Assembly: GCA_946481605.1 (NCBI GenBank)
Contig: CAMLPA010000002.1
Coordinates: 1 to 40,924 of the forward strand
DNA: 40,924 nucleotides
Origin: an uncultured Flavihumibacter sp.
GTDB lineage: Bacteria > Bacteroidota > Bacteroidia > Chitinophagales > Chitinophagaceae
Reading direction: 5' to 3'
Shown here: positions 1 to 7,513 of the stretch, in pieces
How positions within the stretch are numbered: the stretch's first letter is position 1
Layout: every line of letters begins with the position of its first letter
Position numbers and translations under genes: made by a program
Notes under the pieces: model-generated
Told to the model about the DNA's origin: nothing
Database searches by the model: none
What the model saw: the letters and a program-made list of their open reading frames with translations, nothing else

Positions 1-325
1 GCGTATAGGCTGAAACTTCTCCTGTACTCCGGTAGAAAGGAACAAAAAAACGAGCCGCCACCCAGGCTGCCAATGGCATAGACAAACTAAACACAAAGGC
101 ATTCCAGTTGCTCCCGAACGCTTTTCCGGGAACGCCCAGAAAGGTATTACTACTGAGGAAAGTAGCATAAATTGATAATCCAATAGCCCACCCGGGAATG
201 AGCCCGCCCGCGCGGGTAAACTGATCTGCCCCCCGGCTTTTCTTTGAAAAGTAAAATCCCACTACAACCATCCCCACCAGGTAGGCTGTAATTATAGCAA
301 GGTCTATTACTGGCAGATTAGTCAT
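1..325 (-). CDS. Sodium:solute symporter, N-terminal part (cut by window edge)
   Basis: Reading leftward from an ATG at 323-325, 108 codons are open to the window edge. The translation starts MTNLPVIDLAIITAYLVGM, followed by a second membrane segment and the stretch SKKSRGADQFTRAGGLIPGW, then LSIYATFLSSNTFLG. This is the usual N-terminus of the SSS (SLC5-like) family: TM1, a short cytosolic loop with a charged KKS..A..F..AGG pattern, and TM2 with the sodium-site region. Such carriers import sugars, sialic acids or amino acids with Na+. The substrate cannot be inferred from this part. The rest of the gene lies left of the window. A perfect TAnnTTTG box lies 39 nt upstream. A C-terminal part of the same family lies at the opposite end of the window. 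Confidence 0.85.
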   Translation of the reverse strand, partial: MTNLPVIDLAIITAYLVGMVVVGFYFSKKSRGADQFTRAGGLIPGWAIGLSIYATFLSSNTFLGVPGKAFGSNWNAFVFSLSMPLAAWVAARFFVPFYRSTGEVSAYT

Positions 326-363
326 CAATCGTTATTTTTTCTGAGAACTGCATTTCCCAGTTA

Positions 364-371
364 CAAAAGTA
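364..371 (-). promoter_or_regulatory. Candidate -7 promoter box for the left symporter
   Basis: Plus-strand CAAAAGTA reads TACTTTTG on the minus strand and matches the Bacteroidota -7 consensus TAnnTTTG. It lies about 39 nt upstream of the symporter ATG, giving a plausible short leader. No clear TTG -33 element at the usual spacing was found, so the call rests on one box. The rest of 326-497 shows no other recognisable feature. Confidence 0.4.
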
Positions 372-497
372 TCTGTAAAAGAAAGGGTAATTTTGCGCTT
401 CTTAACCAATTATTATACGATGCTATCATAAACCTAATATCTATTTAGATTTTGTCAATAGGGATTGGTGCTTTGGAAGGTTTATAATAGACGCTTA

Positions 498-647
498 AAA
501 AAAACGGCCATCCCTAAAGAATAGCCGTTTCAATTTTTGTGCGTTTTCCCAGGTGGGAAAAATTTCACGTTGTGCGGATGATAGGAGTGGAATCGAAACA
601 TTGGTGGGGTGCTTAGCTTGGTAAAGAGCATAGAATAAGATAGTTAA
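498..647. repeat. Direct repeat copy 1 (left flank of the peptide island)
   Basis: Positions 498-607 match 15644-15754 in the same orientation with about ten differences over about 110 columns. Weaker similarity continues to 647 (compare 620-647 with 15768-15795). The unit holds, left to right: a 12-bp hairpin with an A-run on its left, the palindrome TTTTCCCAGGTGGGAAAA at 544-561, and GGAGTGGAATCGAAA, whose reverse complement resembles a tRNA T-arm (TTTCGATTCC). No D-arm, anticodon arm or acceptor pairing can be drawn, so it is not an intact tRNA. It could be an attachment-site scar, a dispersed repeat or a leftward small RNA gene ending in its own terminator. Confidence 0.8.
502..530 (-). 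terminator. Rho-independent terminator-like hairpin, leftward
   Basis: Arms 502-513 and 519-530 pair over 12 bp (two G-U pairs) around a 5-nt loop. On the minus strand the stem is followed by a T-run (A-run at 497-501 on the plus strand). It could end leftward transcription of the exporter operon, whose last gene stops at 1037, or a small RNA encoded by the repeat itself. Confidence 0.6.
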
Positions 648-690
648 AACATCGACATATTCTACGCCACCAACTTCTAAACAACAGATA

Positions 691-1036
691 CCACATCTTA
701 CCCATCCTATATATAAAGTCATTTATCCTGAAGAATGCCATCTAAGCTCATTTTACTCCAATTACCGCCAGAAGCAGTGAAACAAAAGCAAGTTTAGGAG
801 AAAGCTGGAAAGGTGAGCTATTAAAAATAGGAATCAGTTTCCTTCTGGGTGAGTGTTTAAGGAATCTTAAATCCAGGGAGTTGAGGATATTCTGATTGCC
901 TGCACCGATAACCTCAAAGGATTTACAGATGCCACCAAAGGAGTGTTTATGCAAACTATCAAATAGGTGTACATTGTACGCCTGATACGGAACATTTGTA
1001 AGAATGCGTATATATATTCATATAATGTTGGTAATC
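691..1036. other. Non-coding stretch downstream of the HlyD gene
   Basis: No convincing gene is seen. The only structure noted is a short hairpin, GGTGTACATTGTACGCC at 966-982, with 7-bp arms (one G-U pair). It lies about 55 nt past the HlyD stop on the minus strand and lacks a clean T-run, so it is at most a weak terminator or processing site. A 68-codon leftward open frame at 748-954 has no family resemblance and is not called. Confidence 0.4.
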
Positions 1037-2380
1037 CTATTTATTTATTGAAGTAGACTTAACGATATTATTATACAATCGTTCTAACAATCGCTGGTCT
1101 TTTGTGATAACCAATGCCTGGGCTTTCAGCCCGGGTTTATTCAGTAGTTCATTATTTCGGTTTGTCATTAACCCTTTGTCTAATCTTACAGCCCCTAAAA
1201 AACCACTGTCAACAGCTACTTTAGAAATATAACTAAGCGTTCCCTGGACAAATCCGGTTTCCTGATAGGGGTAGGCATCAAAGCGTAGCTGGACCTTCAT
1301 GCCTGTATCAACTTTTCCAAAGTTGTTTTGAGAAAGCCTTATTTCGACATAATTTATACTGTAAAGTGGGCTAACATATCCCAGCAATTTGCCCTGTTCA
1401 ATATATTGGTTTTGCTGAATGGGCAACACAAACACCACCTGTCCATCGACCGGGGATTGTATTGTATACTGCCTCAACCATTCATCCACACTGTTTTGAA
1501 GTGTTTGAAGTGCCTGTTCAAATATCTTTTGCTGCTGAAGAATATCATGGTTTACCTGGTCAATTTCTCTTTGCTTATCCCTTATTTGGTTTTGTTGAGA
1601 AAGGATGCTCACTTCTATTTGCGGCAGTGCTTTTTGTTTGTTCATTAATGTCGCCTGCGCCTGACGGTATTCTTCAGCCGAAATCACTTTCTCATTATAA
1701 AGCATCTCATTCATTTCGAAGCTTTCCTTAGCAAGCTCATTTTCTTGTTTTGTTAAATTCCTTTGTAGCTTTGTTTCTTCTTTAATGCCCTGCAAGGATA
1801 GTATATCGTTTTGCAACATGTTTTTTTTTCGGGAATAAAATCCATTTACAAAATAATCATTATACTGCTGCAAGGCGGTAATAAAGATTTGGTAAGCTGC
1901 CTGTAATTCCCCTAAGTTTTTAAACCGCTGGTTAAACAGAGCAGAAACAGTAGCCAGGTTATTTTCATCTAACAAGCCGATGGAGGTTTTCAGCTTTTTC
2001 GATAGCGAAATTACTTCCTGTGTTGAGGCATTGCTTTCAATCCATCCTATAAAATCACCCTGCTTTACCAGTTGATTATTTTTTACAAACAAATATTTTA
2101 ATCGACCGTCCTGTTTAGATATAATTTCTTTCGGGGCATTGTCTCCAGTTAGAATACCTGAACCTTGAACAATATCAGGATATCTTATAAACCATGTGCC
2201 AGCTAATAACAGAACTAAAATTCCTAAAAATATAAGCAGCGACCATTTTTCAAGAAAATCCGGTCTTCGGTTAATGATTTCCCGAGCAACATCAGACCGT
2301 TCCCTGAAATTTTTATACAAAGAAGCTTCTTCCATTGCTTCGGCTGAAAGTTCGACTACCTCATTTTTTAAATCTTTCAT
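1037..2380 (-). CDS. HlyD-family membrane fusion (adaptor) protein
   Basis: 447 residues. This is the periplasmic adaptor of a type I secretion-like peptide exporter, linking the inner-membrane ABC transporter to an outer-membrane channel. The layout is typical: a cytosolic N-terminus, one membrane segment at about residues 46-65, a first half-lipoyl segment around IISKQDGRLKYLFVKNNQLV, a long coiled-coil of Gln/Glu/Lys-rich helices at about 185-310, the returning lipoyl half (IQSPVDGQVVFVLPIQQNQY) and a beta-barrel domain near the C-terminus. It lies 70 nt downstream of the C39-peptidase ABC transporter on the same strand, so the two are almost certainly co-transcribed. No TolC-like outer-membrane partner is encoded in the window. 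Confidence 0.9.
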   Translation of the reverse strand: MKDLKNEVVELSAEAMEEASLYKNFRERSDVAREIINRRPDFLEKWSLLIFLGILVLLLAGTWFIRYPDIVQGSGILTGDNAPKEIISKQDGRLKYLFVKNNQLVKQGDFIGWIESNASTQEVISLSKKLKTSIGLLDENNLATVSALFNQRFKNLGELQAAYQIFITALQQYNDYFVNGFYSRKKNMLQNDILSLQGIKEETKLQRNLTKQENELAKESFEMNEMLYNEKVISAEEYRQAQATLMNKQKALPQIEVSILSQQNQIRDKQREIDQVNHDILQQQKIFEQALQTLQNSVDEWLRQYTIQSPVDGQVVFVLPIQQNQYIEQGKLLGYVSPLYSINYVEIRLSQNNFGKVDTGMKVQLRFDAYPYQETGFVQGTLSYISKVAVDSGFLGAVRLDKGLMTNRNNELLNKPGLKAQALVITKDQRLLERLYNNIVKSTSINK

Positions 2381-2450
2381 ATCGCTTTATTTTTTACCTA
2401 TCATTTATATAGAGAAGAAATAAACAACCTCACTCTGGACCTTTTCTGAC

Positions 2451-4661
2451 TTAAGTCCCTAATTCTAATTGATTTCTTACAAGCTCATAATATTTCCCCT
2501 TTAGTGCCGCCAATTCTTCATGTGTGCCTTCTTCTGCAATCCTACCCTTATCCAAAACAACAATCTTATCCGCATTTTTTACAGTGCTTAGTCTATGAGC
2601 TACCACCACAACTGTTCTTCCTTTAAAAAAAAGTTCGAGATTTTCCAGAATTTCTTTTTCATTATTGGCATCTAAAGCATTAGTTGCCTCATCAAAAAAT
2701 AAGTAAGCAGGATCTTTATATACTGCCCGTGCAATAAGAATCCGCTGCTTCTGCCCCTGGCTTACCCCTGTTCCATCCGCACCCAGTTTAGTATAATACC
2801 CGTTAGGTAAAGATTCTATAAAACTATGTATGTTGGCAATCTTCGAGCTTTGCAATAGTTTGTTCAAGTCAATCTCTTCATCGCTCACGGCAATATTCCG
2901 TGCGATCGTGTCATTAAAGATATAACTGTCAGGAGACACAGCCCCGCAAATACTTCTCCAATACTGATGGCTAATGTATCCGAATTTTAATCCATCCCTG
3001 CCCTTCGCATTTTGCGCTCCTATCCTTATATCGCCTTCATACTGCTCATATATTTTTAAGAGCAATTTTATTAAAGTTGTTTTACCACTCCCACTAACAC
3101 CCACAATTGCCGTAACCTTATTTTCAGGAATGTATAAATCTACATTTTCGAGTACAGGATCATTACCTGAACCGGGATAAGTAAAAGACACATTTTTGAG
3201 TAAAAGGCTTTTGCTTTCCGGTATTTGCTTAATGTAACTTTTATTCAAATCTTCTTCATCGTCCAACTGATGAATTTCATTCAACCGTTCCATGCTGATT
3301 TTGGCATCCTGAAAACTTTGTACAAAACCCACCCATTGTTGTATTGGCCCATTTAACTGGCCAATAATATATTGAACGGCCAGCATTGAACCAAATGTGA
3401 GCGCACCATCAATTACCAATTTGGATACAATAAAACTAATTGCTATCCCCTGAAGGCTATTGATAAAAGTGGCACCTGCAGATTGTATTTGACTGTAATT
3501 TAAATTTCTAAAGCCTAACTTAAACACATTAGCCTGCAGGTTCTCCCATTCCCACCGTTTTTGTTTTTCAGCATTGTTTAGCCGGATTTCCTGCATCCCT
3601 TGTATCAACTGAAGGGATGTATTATTCTCCATCGCAGAAAGATGAAAACTTTCATAATTTAATTTCCTTCTTATTCGCAAGAAAAGCTGTACCCAGAAAA
3701 AATAGATCGCACTTCCTATACAAAAAACGAAAAAAAGGTGAACACTGTAAATAACAAGTACAATGGCATAAATAATAAAATTGACAACAGAAAAGATCAT
3801 CGATAGCCCCGTTCCCAAAAGAAAGCTCTGAATTTTGCCGTGGTCACCAATCCGCTGCAGGGTGTCGCCGGTGTGGTGTTGGTCAAAATAGGAAACTGGG
3901 AGTCTTGTAAGCTTGATCCAAAAATCGGAGAGTATCTGGATATTGACTAAATTAGAAATGCGCAACATAATCCGGCTCCTGATAAAACCGACAATAGTCT
4001 GACTGAAAGACAACATAGCTTGTGCAATCAATACAACTACTACATATTGCAGGTTTTGCGAATTGATACCCACATCTACGACACTTTGGGTGAGAAAAGG
4101 AAATATCAATGTCATAAGTGATGTAACAAGAAATGCAATAAATATCTGCGTAAGTTGCCATCTCGCAGGGACCAAGTATTTTGAAATCAGGGACCAGCTT
4201 AATCTTTGTTCCTTATCCCCTTCCGGCGTATAAAATGCAGGAGTGGGTTCTATAAGCAATGCAATACCTACATCGTTACCTCCATCATCTTTTGAGCCTC
4301 CCCAATGCTTTAAAAATTCATGAATAGTATAACTAATCATTCCCTTAGCAGGATCAGCAATTTCCACCTTTTTACTTTTAATAGCTGTAAGCACTACAAA
4401 ATGGTTCTGATCCCAGTGCAAAATTGCTGGCAGAGGAGCCTGATCCAATTGTTCAAAAGACAATTTAACACCACGGGTTCTAAATCCGATCTTTTCAGCA
4501 GTATCACTTATGCCCAATAGCGAAACGCCTGCCTTATTAAAACCAGCCATCCTCCTAAGGGTATCTGAACTGTAGTGTTTACCATAGGCACGCGCAACCA
4601 TTCTAATGCAGGTAGGTCCACAATCCATTGCATTAAGTTGTTTATAGAACGGAATTTTCAT
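2451..4661 (-). CDS. Peptidase-containing ABC transporter (C39 PCAT) for double-glycine peptides
   Basis: 736 residues, full length for the family. Residues 1 to about 135 form a C39 cysteine protease with an intact triad: Gln8, Cys14 in DCGPTC, His87 in HWDQNHF and Asp103 in ADPAKG. This domain cuts leader peptides after a Gly-Gly motif during export. A six-helix ABC membrane domain follows (about 165-450), then an ATPase domain with Walker A GVSGSGKTT (521-529), signature VSQGQKQR (633-640), Walker B YLFFDEAT (653-660) and H-loop His689. Oddity: the Q-loop, where relatives have a Gln-Asp pair, reads SPD (576-578), so the Gln is missing. The likely substrate is the double-glycine peptide at 6964-7191. 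The gene is divergent from the VKOR/thioredoxin gene across a 174-bp control region. Confidence 0.93.
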   Translation of the reverse strand: MKIPFYKQLNAMDCGPTCIRMVARAYGKHYSSDTLRRMAGFNKAGVSLLGISDTAEKIGFRTRGVKLSFEQLDQAPLPAILHWDQNHFVVLTAIKSKKVEIADPAKGMISYTIHEFLKHWGGSKDDGGNDVGIALLIEPTPAFYTPEGDKEQRLSWSLISKYLVPARWQLTQIFIAFLVTSLMTLIFPFLTQSVVDVGINSQNLQYVVVVLIAQAMLSFSQTIVGFIRSRIMLRISNLVNIQILSDFWIKLTRLPVSYFDQHHTGDTLQRIGDHGKIQSFLLGTGLSMIFSVVNFIIYAIVLVIYSVHLFFVFCIGSAIYFFWVQLFLRIRRKLNYESFHLSAMENNTSLQLIQGMQEIRLNNAEKQKRWEWENLQANVFKLGFRNLNYSQIQSAGATFINSLQGIAISFIVSKLVIDGALTFGSMLAVQYIIGQLNGPIQQWVGFVQSFQDAKISMERLNEIHQLDDEEDLNKSYIKQIPESKSLLLKNVSFTYPGSGNDPVLENVDLYIPENKVTAIVGVSGSGKTTLIKLLLKIYEQYEGDIRIGAQNAKGRDGLKFGYISHQYWRSICGAVSPDSYIFNDTIARNIAVSDEEIDLNKLLQSSKIANIHSFIESLPNGYYTKLGADGTGVSQGQKQRILIARAVYKDPAYLFFDEATNALDANNEKEILENLELFFKGRTVVVVAHRLSTVKNADKIVVLDKGRIAEEGTHEELAALKGKYYELVRNQLELGT

Positions 4662-4739
4662 CAGAACGCTGTATTAATTTTCATTTTGAATAGCATGAAT
4701 TAAATAAAGATCAGAAGCTTTAATATCGATATCATTCAC

Positions 4740-4748
4740 CAAACTTTA
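4740..4748 (-). promoter_or_regulatory. Candidate -7 box for the exporter operon
   Basis: The minus strand reads TAAAGTTTG, a TAnnTTTG-like box with one extra spacer base, 79 nt upstream of the ABC transporter ATG. The same TAAARTTTG form occurs upstream of the AraC and SusC genes, which makes it more credible than an isolated match. No -33 element was identified. Confidence 0.3.
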
Positions 4749-4806
4749 TCACGCAAACGATTGTGCGATATTTTATGCTAAAAGAAAAGAAAAACTAATA
4801 ATTCCT

Positions 4807-4826
4807 ATTTTCGGCATACCGAAAAT
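4807..4826. promoter_or_regulatory. Inverted repeat next to the VKOR/thioredoxin start, possible operator
   Basis: ATTTTCGG-CATA-CCGAAAAT has perfect 8-bp arms and ends 9 nt before the ATG at 4836. It is itself flanked by a direct repeat ATTCCTAT (4801-4808 and 4825-4832). Its place inside the divergent region between the exporter and maturation genes suits an operator or a hairpin that controls translation. A possible binder is the winged-helix-like protein encoded two genes downstream (inference). Confidence 0.45.
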
Positions 4827-4835
4827 TCCTATGTA

Positions 4836-6521
4836 ATGTTTAAAAACCTATTAAACCAGTTGACCTATGTTGAAGATGCAGTGGCAAAATTGCTAGACGC
4901 TCTTAATATAAAATTTACACAATCACATTTAAAGAAAGAATTACAGGATCACCCCAATTATCCCAGTTTAATTTCTATTGCTGATGTTATTGACTCAGCA
5001 TACGGTATTGCATCTGCTTCATTGAAAATTAAAACCTACGACCTATTAACCTTACAAAACATTGCCTGCCCTTATATAGTTTACATAAAAAGTGAGACAG
5101 CAAAACAAGATGTTTTTGGGGTTATCACAAATTCAACCGAAAAAGCTGTTGAACTATATGATCCATCTAAAAAGCGAAAGGAATTCCTTTCTGCTGAGCA
5201 ATTCGACAGCATTTATAATGGCATTGTATTATTGGTTGAAGCAGGAAATAGAAAAGAAGAAGAGGGTTATCATAAAAACCTGGCGGAGGAAAAGCAAAAA
5301 AAACGGCTGAATACGTTCTCTCTATCAGCTATTCCTGCTATAGTGATACTGTCTTGTATTGCTTTTATCATCACTCAAAGCGGTGCTTTAAATTTGATTT
5401 ATACGCTTTTATTTACCTTAATAACATTGGCGGGCAGTTTTATTGGCACGTTGTTGCTTTGGTATGAAACAGATTCCTATAGTCCTGTGCTTAAACAAAT
5501 TTGCAATACCGGTGCCAAGGTGAACTGTGGAGCTGTTTTAAATTCAAAAGCATCTAAAATATTTGGTGTTAGCTGGTCTGCTGTTGGTTTTGCATATTTC
5601 ACGGGGGGGCTGCTATATCTGATAAGCAATCAACTATCTATCCAGGCACTGATACTAAGTTCCTGGATAAACGTACTGGCTTTGCCTTATACTGCCTTTT
5701 CAATTTATTACCAATGGAGGGTTGCCAAACAATGGTGTCGGCTTTGCCTTATTGTTCAGGCTTTACTTTTATTGCAATTTATGATCGCACTTGCTGCAGG
5801 ATTTCATACCATGAATGGCCTCAATACGATTACCCCATTATCTTTACTAGGATTAATTGGTGCTTTTGCTTTTGTACTTACCGGAGCAATTGTTTTAATA
5901 CCCGCCCTGCAAAAAGCTAAAGAAAATAAAGCAAAAACAGCCGAATTGAAACGCATGAAGCATAGCCCGCAAATATTTGAAGGTCTGCTTTCCAAGCAAA
6001 AAAGATTAGACCATGCCGCCCATGAGCTTGGTATTATTTTAGGCAACCCTTCCGCTACATATCGGGTGATAAAGGTGTGCAACCCCTATTGCGGACCTTG
6101 CGCCAAAGCCCATCCAGCTCTAGAAGAGTTATTACACAACAATGATGAAGTTTGTTTGCAGATAATTTTTACCGCAACAAATAATGAAAATGATATTAAG
6201 AAAAAAATTGTTGCGCATTTATTGGCAATAGCCGCTCAAAAGGATGAGCAAAAAACAAGAAAAGCACTGGACGACTGGTATGAATCTACCCAAAAGAACT
6301 ATGATGCGTTTGCCACCAGATACCCCATAAAGGAAGAACTGCAGGAACAGGAACCAGAAATAGAGCGAATGCGGCAATGGTGCGATGGTGTTAAAATAAA
6401 ATTCACACCAACATTTTTTATAAATACAAATGGTGGAGATGAAAATGAACGACAATACTTTCAATTACCGGATTTTTATTCAGTAAATGATTTAAAATAT
6501 ATTCTAAACAGCGCCAGATAA
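4836..6521 (+). CDS. C39-like / VKOR / thioredoxin-domain disulfide-forming fusion protein
   Basis: 561 residues in three parts. Residues 1 to about 135 resemble a C39 peptidase fold (HPNYPSLISIADV) but show no DCG catalytic cysteine, so this part is probably a non-catalytic peptide-binding domain. Residues about 160-350 form a vitamin K epoxide reductase-like membrane domain with loop cysteines Cys223 and Cys231 and the redox pair Cys301-Arg-Leu-Cys304. Residues about 395-561 form a thioredoxin/DsbA-like domain with CNPYCGPC (active pair Cys419 and Cys422). VKOR domains reoxidise a thioredoxin partner using quinone, so the fusion should make disulfide bonds outside the cytoplasm. The six-cysteine peptide encoded 440 nt downstream is an obvious client (inference). 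The gene leads a rightward series of maturation genes, divergent from the exporter. Confidence 0.88.
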   Translation: MFKNLLNQLTYVEDAVAKLLDALNIKFTQSHLKKELQDHPNYPSLISIADVIDSAYGIASASLKIKTYDLLTLQNIACPYIVYIKSETAKQDVFGVITNSTEKAVELYDPSKKRKEFLSAEQFDSIYNGIVLLVEAGNRKEEEGYHKNLAEEKQKKRLNTFSLSAIPAIVILSCIAFIITQSGALNLIYTLLFTLITLAGSFIGTLLLWYETDSYSPVLKQICNTGAKVNCGAVLNSKASKIFGVSWSAVGFAYFTGGLLYLISNQLSIQALILSSWINVLALPYTAFSIYYQWRVAKQWCRLCLIVQALLLLQFMIALAAGFHTMNGLNTITPLSLLGLIGAFAFVLTGAIVLIPALQKAKENKAKTAELKRMKHSPQIFEGLLSKQKRLDHAAHELGIILGNPSATYRVIKVCNPYCGPCAKAHPALEELLHNNDEVCLQIIFTATNNENDIKKKIVAHLLAIAAQKDEQKTRKALDDWYESTQKNYDAFATRYPIKEELQEQEPEIERMRQWCDGVKIKFTPTFFINTNGGDENERQYFQLPDFYSVNDLKYILNSAR

Positions 6522-6541
6522 ACCTGCAAACCTAAATCCTT

Positions 6542-6877
6542 ATGTCTGCACTAGTAAAAGCAATTAAAAGATTGGAATATGCAAATTTCTTGATTAAGAA
6601 AAAAGCAACCGGAGATTTAGAGCTCTTTGCCCAAAAAATGAAATTATCCAAAAGATCAATGGCGCAGATTATAGCTGAAATGCGGGAATTGGGCGCCGTC
6701 ATCAAATATGACAGAAGTCGAAAAACATACTATTATGCCGCTAATGGAGAATTTAGTATTTCAAAGTTCATGGAATACGGACAGGCATTACCAAGAGAAG
6801 ATGCTGGCAAAATAGGTAATCCGGAAGAATTATGCTTTTCAGAAAAAGCCATATTTATACTTTGCTCGGAGTTATAG
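6542..6877 (+). CDS. Small winged-helix-like DNA-binding protein
   Basis: 111 residues, starting 20 nt after the VKOR/thioredoxin stop. The N-terminal 65 residues read like a winged helix: helix (VKAIKRLEYANFLI), helix (DLELFAQKMKLS), recognition helix (KRSMAQIIAEMRELGAVI), then a short beta wing (KYDRSRKTYYYA). The pattern resembles the HTH_11/DeoR-type N-terminal fold without any effector domain. The C-terminal 45 residues are not recognised. It sits directly before the precursor gene, in the same direction, and is a likely local regulator of the peptide locus. The function is inferred from fold and position only. Confidence 0.6.
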   Translation: MSALVKAIKRLEYANFLIKKKATGDLELFAQKMKLSKRSMAQIIAEMRELGAVIKYDRSRKTYYYAANGEFSISKFMEYGQALPREDAGKIGNPEELCFSEKAIFILCSEL

Positions 6878-6916
6878 AATATCCTTTCAGTGCAGAAATA
6901 CCGCATTGAAGGCGCT

Positions 6917-6924
6917 TAGTTTTG
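6917..6924 (+). promoter_or_regulatory. Candidate -7 promoter box for the precursor peptide gene
   Basis: TAGTTTTG matches TAnnTTTG exactly and lies 39 nt before the precursor ATG at 6964. This would give the short, abundant peptide transcript its own promoter. The nearest upstream TTG (6906-6908) is too close to be a normal -33 box. Confidence 0.4.
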
Positions 6925-6963
6925 CTGGTGTAAATAACTTTTTTAATCTTCAAAAATTCTAAA

Positions 6964-7191
6964 ATGAAGAAATTAAAACTTAATCTTCAAAACATTGAAG
7001 GAGCAGAAATCCTAACCAAAGCACAGCTTAAAAATGTACTTGGTGGTAATGGAACCATTACTACAGAGATTATAACTACTACAGATGTATGTGCAAACCT
7101 TCCTGAACCAATTTTCCCATGTTATTGTAATGGCGAATTTAACGGTTGTTATGAGTCAGTAGCACGGTGTGAGGACTCTTGTCGAGATTAG
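6964..7191 (+). CDS. Double-glycine precursor peptide with Thr-rich, six-cysteine core
   Basis: 75 residues. The leader (1-28) is Lys/Leu-rich and ends in LTKAQLKNVLGG, the form of Bacteroidota GG-type natural-product precursors cut by C39 transporters. Predicted cleavage after Gly28 leaves a 47-residue acidic core. Its start is Thr-rich (GNGTITTEIITTT; Thr at 31, 33, 34, 38, 39, 40) and the rest carries Cys43, Cys53, Cys55, Cys62, Cys69 and Cys73, an even number suited to three disulfides. The oxidoreductase fusion and the C39 exporter fit this peptide well. The Thr cluster is a possible glycosylation site for the nearby transferases (inference). It could be a bacteriocin, a signal peptide or a surface-delivered peptide; activity cannot be read from sequence. 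Confidence 0.85.
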   Translation: MKKLKLNLQNIEGAEILTKAQLKNVLGGNGTITTEIITTTDVCANLPEPIFPCYCNGEFNGCYESVARCEDSCRD

Positions 7192-7200
7192 CAAATTAAG

Positions 7201-7244
7201 GTATAATGCAAAGTCGAAGGTGAATCTTAAACTTTGCATTATAC
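7201..7244 (+). terminator. Strong hairpin just after the precursor gene
   Basis: GTATAATGCAAAGT (7201-7214) pairs perfectly over 14 bp with ACTTTGCATTATAC (7231-7244) around a 16-nt loop, starting 9 nt after the precursor stop. There is no immediate T-run, so it may be a leaky attenuator or an RNA-stabilising 3' hairpin that raises precursor expression over the downstream genes. The remainder up to 7513 shows only a TAnnnTTTG-like box (TATTTTTTG at 7425-7433), which could serve the GLPGLI gene. Confidence 0.55.
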
Positions 7245-7513
7245 TAATGCCCATTTTTATTTCTAAAATGAAGGGATATATTCGATTATTATCAGACAAA
7301 TCTTTGCGTTACAATATAAATCTACCAGCATTGAAGAGTGTTTTATTCTCGAATAAAAGAAATTTACGTTTAGTTGTTGCATATTGCTAACAGCACTGCT
7401 AATTACTTTAAGACACTTATATTTTATTTTTTGAATAGTCTAGTAATTTAGTAAATGGTTTATTTTAAAATAAACGGTGATTTTTTAGTCTGTCATTTAA
7501 TACATTATACGTC

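Noticed and set aside
495..722. 75-codon leftward frame across repeat copy 1.
   Set aside because: It covers the hairpin and palindrome, and the second repeat copy does not preserve the frame (single-base gap), so it is not protein-coding.
748..954. 68-codon leftward open frame in the left intergenic stretch.
   Set aside because: It has no recognisable domain and no promoter or start signal, and it lies in otherwise non-coding AT-rich DNA.
7169..7390. 73-codon rightward open frame overlapping the precursor end, with an internal ATG at 7247.
   Set aside because: It runs through the 14-bp hairpin, has no leader, double-glycine or cysteine pattern and resembles no family, so it is probably chance.
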